Of a stretch of DNA of 34,295 nt, positions 32,160 through 34,295 are shown piece by piece. The position numbers and the translations under genes were made by a program. This stretch comes from Burkholderiaceae bacterium. Lineage in GTDB: Bacteria; Pseudomonadota; Gammaproteobacteria; Burkholderiales; Burkholderiaceae. Within the stretch, counting starts at the first letter, position 1; each line of letters starts with the position of its first letter. The notes under the pieces were generated by a model. It was not told the DNA's origin. It ran no database searches and saw only the letters and a list, made by a program, of their open reading frames with translations. Location of the stretch: NCBI GenBank assembly GCA_947380285.1, contig CANCQD010000011.1, positions 1-34,295 on the forward strand, read 5' to 3'.

Positions 32160-34295
32160 TTAAACGAGGGTAATCGCTGGCAAGTCTGGCACAACCCCTA
32201 TCAGAGGAACCTCAACTGCTGGAGCCGGTGCGGCCTCTGGGGCAACGGCCACATCTACTGAGATGACCGATCCAGTAAATTGGGCGTCATGAACCACGCC
32301 TACTGAGCCATCCAGCTTAGTAAATGAAGCAACCCCGTTTACCTGAACCTCGCCACCGGCAGCAAAACTGATATTGCCATCAGAACCTAGATTGAAGCTG
32401 ACAATTCCGGCATCGGCCAAGGACAGGAATTCACCAGCATCTGCTTGACCGTTGCTATTGGCATCTTGCCAAACGCCAAATTGGGAGAATTGAGCATCCT
32501 TAGAATCCAAAACACCGTCTTGATTGGCGTCGTATACCTTAGCAAGACCCTGTAAGTCAGTTTCATTCGCATTGGTTGCAAAGGAGATGTTCAGCGATCC
32601 ATCAATACCCTGAATAGCTAAAATACCATCTTTTGGGCCCACCCAAGAAGTGAGGCTAGCAACACCGTTATGTTGATAATCATGCATCACACCAGCGCTG
32701 TGATCTAGATAATCCACATTGCCGTCATCATTTAAATCCAAGGCAATTGGTTTATTGGTTGAGGTGTATACGTTACCTGCTGTATCAATTACCCTAAGGT
32801 AGACTTTTGACGCAGAAGTAATCGACCATGAACCAGAATCGCCAATAGAACCTGAGTAATTTGTCCAATGCACATTATCCGAGCCATACTGCAACACGCT
32901 ATCAGCAGGTAACTTGGTATGGCCATCCGATGAATTTGACTGAGTAGACAAAATTCCTTTTACGTTACTACCGGATCTCTCAATAGCAACTAGGTACAGG
33001 CCTGTAGCAGTTTGATCCAAGTTATAAGTGACTGGGCTGGAGTTATCACTCATGCTGTCAGCCAAGCCAGTTTGGTGTACTGAGTAAGAATGAGCACCGC
33101 CGGTAAGGTTAAAGGTGCTGCCGGATCCATTCACCCATGATCCAGAATCCACCTTGTACTGCCAGCTAGCTCCAGATTCCAAGCCAGACACATTCACTGT
33201 TGCAACGTTTGTAATACCGTCGGTAGATGAGACGCCGCTGTCGGTAGCCAAGGCGATGCTAGGAGTGGATGCTTTTGCCGCTTGTAAGGTGTATTGAATT
33301 GATGCTGAATCAGCGCTCAAGTTTCCGGCGATATCAGTTTGATGAACAGAATAGCCATGAGCACCACTTGACAAACTAAAGCTACTACCAGTGCCATCCA
33401 GCCATGAACCAGAGTCTATCTTATACTGCCAAGCAGCACCAGACTCTAAGCCAGCTACATTGACTGTAGCAACAGTGGTAATGCCGTCAGTTGAACTTAC
33501 GCCATTGTCTGTGAGGAGCGATAACGATGGTGCCAAGGAAGCTGAATCCAAGGTATAGGTAACAGCAGTCGCATCAGCACTGTGATTGCCAGCTATATCG
33601 GTTTGATGAACCGTGTAGCTATGGGCACCGCTAGACAAGCTAAAGCTACTGCCAGTGCCGTTTACCCATGCACCAGAGTCCATCTTGTACTGCCAAGCAG
33701 CGCCAGACTCTAAGCCAGCTACATTGACTGCAGCTACTTTAGTAATGCCGTCAGTATGGGAAGTACCACTATCCGTTGCTAGAGACAAGGTTGGAGATGC
33801 AGCAAAGGTATCTACTGTTACAGACACTTCTTTTACCCTTGAATTTCCAGCAATATCGGTTTCTCTCATGGTCACTTTATGATGGCCATCAGATAAGATG
33901 ATTTGCGATCCTTGACCCGAAACCCATTCGCCGCCATCAACTTCATAGCTCCATGAGGAAGAAGATTCGAGACCAGTAACAGTCAAATCGTCATCGTTTG
34001 TAATGCCGTCGATATCGCTAGCACCAGTATCGTCAATGTCAATTGTGACAGGTGTATCAATCTTGGTTTTAACGGTAAAGTTTAGTTGTGAAATAGATTG
34101 ATTACCGGCAGTATCAGTATCTCTAACGTGAATAACGTGTGACCCCTCATGATTGCCATCCATTAAAGCAGTTGCGTCATAGGCTGAAATCCAGTCGCCG
34201 TTATCGATTTGAAAGCTACGAATAGCGTCAGCATCTGCAGCGCTCAAATTGAGATGGGCATCATTGGTAATACCATCGCCATCTACGCCACTATC
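32160..34295 (-). CDS. Large repeat-containing type I secreted adhesin, C-terminal part (partial at right edge)
   Basis: The frame is open to the last base; a TTG at 34247 is internal. About 711 residues are visible. The first part holds four Ig-like repeats of 86-89 residues (about 33017-34040), each with DGIT, GLES(G/S), W.Y..D.G.W and, in the first three, TDIAGN. The second part has three EF-hand-like Asp-rich loops: DLNDDGNVDYLD (32703-32738), DANQDGVLDSKD (32496-32531) and DANSNGQADAGE (32430-32465), set in TSWVGPKDGILAI, as in FrpC/haemolysin-related calcium-binding regions. No GGxGxDxxx RTX nonapeptides are seen. The end is hydrophobic (LPAITLV), as in C-terminal type I signals. It lies 99 bp before the secretion ATPase and is its likely substrate: a surface or released adhesin needing calcium. 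Confidence 0.87.
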   Translation of the reverse strand, partial: DSGVDGDGITNDAHLNLSAADADAIRSFQIDNGDWISAYDATALMDGNHEGSHVIHVRDTDTAGNQSISQLNFTVKTKIDTPVTIDIDDTGASDIDGITNDDDLTVTGLESSSSWSYEVDGGEWVSGQGSQIILSDGHHKVTMRETDIAGNSRVKEVSVTVDTFAASPTLSLATDSGTSHTDGITKVAAVNVAGLESGAAWQYKMDSGAWVNGTGSSFSLSSGAHSYTVHQTDIAGNHSADATAVTYTLDSASLAPSLSLLTDNGVSSTDGITTVATVNVAGLESGAAWQYKIDSGSWLDGTGSSFSLSSGAHGYSVHQTDIAGNLSADSASIQYTLQAAKASTPSIALATDSGVSSTDGITNVATVNVSGLESGASWQYKVDSGSWVNGSGSTFNLTGGAHSYSVHQTGLADSMSDNSSPVTYNLDQTATGLYLVAIERSGSNVKGILSTQSNSSDGHTKLPADSVLQYGSDNVHWTNYSGSIGDSGSWSITSASKVYLRVIDTAGNVYTSTNKPIALDLNDDGNVDYLDHSAGVMHDYQHNGVASLTSWVGPKDGILAIQGIDGSLNISFATNANETDLQGLAKVYDANQDGVLDSKDAQFSQFGVWQDANSNGQADAGEFLSLADAGIVSFNLGSDGNISFAAGGEVQVNGVASFTKLDGSVGVVHDAQFTGSVISVDVAVAPEAAPAPAVEVPLIGVVPDLPAITLV

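Noticed and set aside
33017..34040. CRISPR-like or tandem DNA repeat array
   Set aside because: The roughly 264-bp period is in frame and explained by Ig-like protein repeats of the adhesin.

Overview
The window looks like a chromosomal segment of a freshwater betaproteobacterium. Moderate-to-low GC, compact gene spacing, Burkholderiaceae-like gene families (Bug-type binding protein, Sox proteins, PrtD-type secretion) and the overall gene mix suggest Polynucleobacter or a close relative. This placement is by recognition, not by a search. No rRNA, tRNA, CRISPR array, insertion sequence or phage gene was seen.

Left end (1-5344): the 3' part of purU (+) converges on a six-gene minus-strand operon. 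That operon reads (2Fe-2S) subunit, molybdenum hydroxylase large subunit, soxX, soxY, soxZ, soxA. The sox genes are tightly coupled by ATGA/GTGA overlaps, but soxB and soxCD are absent, and SoxY has an unusual carboxy terminus.

Centre left (5484-12565): a seven-gene plus-strand operon has gaps of at most 40 bp and several overlaps. It holds cidA/lrgA, lrgB, an M20 deacylase, an omega-amino acid:pyruvate transaminase, an N-carbamoyl-amino-acid hydrolase-like enzyme, an M81 (MlrC-type) metallopeptidase and a LysE/RhtB exporter. It converges, 13 bp apart, on a minus-strand amidase-oppABCDF operon (19518 to 12579). From the same divergent promoter region, around a palindrome at 19591-19602, a plus-strand operon runs to 24114: NTF2-like protein, DAO-type FAD oxidoreductase, orphan Bug binding protein and gamma-glutamyltransferase family enzyme. 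Together, 5.4-24.1 kb reads as a catabolic island for importing and dismantling N-blocked or modified peptides or amino-compounds, with pyruvate/alanine handling attached. The substrate cannot be read from the sequence.

Centre right (24241-27411): a PIF1/RecD-like helicase (-) is followed by a 663-bp gene-poor stretch that includes a possible mechanosensitive-channel relic. Next come a NarL/FixJ-type response regulator (+) whose phospho-acceptor Asp is Glu, and a small PilZ-domain protein (-) with an altered c-di-GMP motif. The upstream regions of these last two genes share an exact 14-mer.

Right end (27699-34295): a minus-strand type I secretion locus holds the C-terminal part of a large Ig-like-repeat adhesin (open at the window edge), then PrtD-type ABC ATPase, HlyD-type adaptor and TolC-type outer-membrane protein. 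With the regulator and PilZ gene next door, this resembles a surface-adhesion module without visible LapD/LapG genes.
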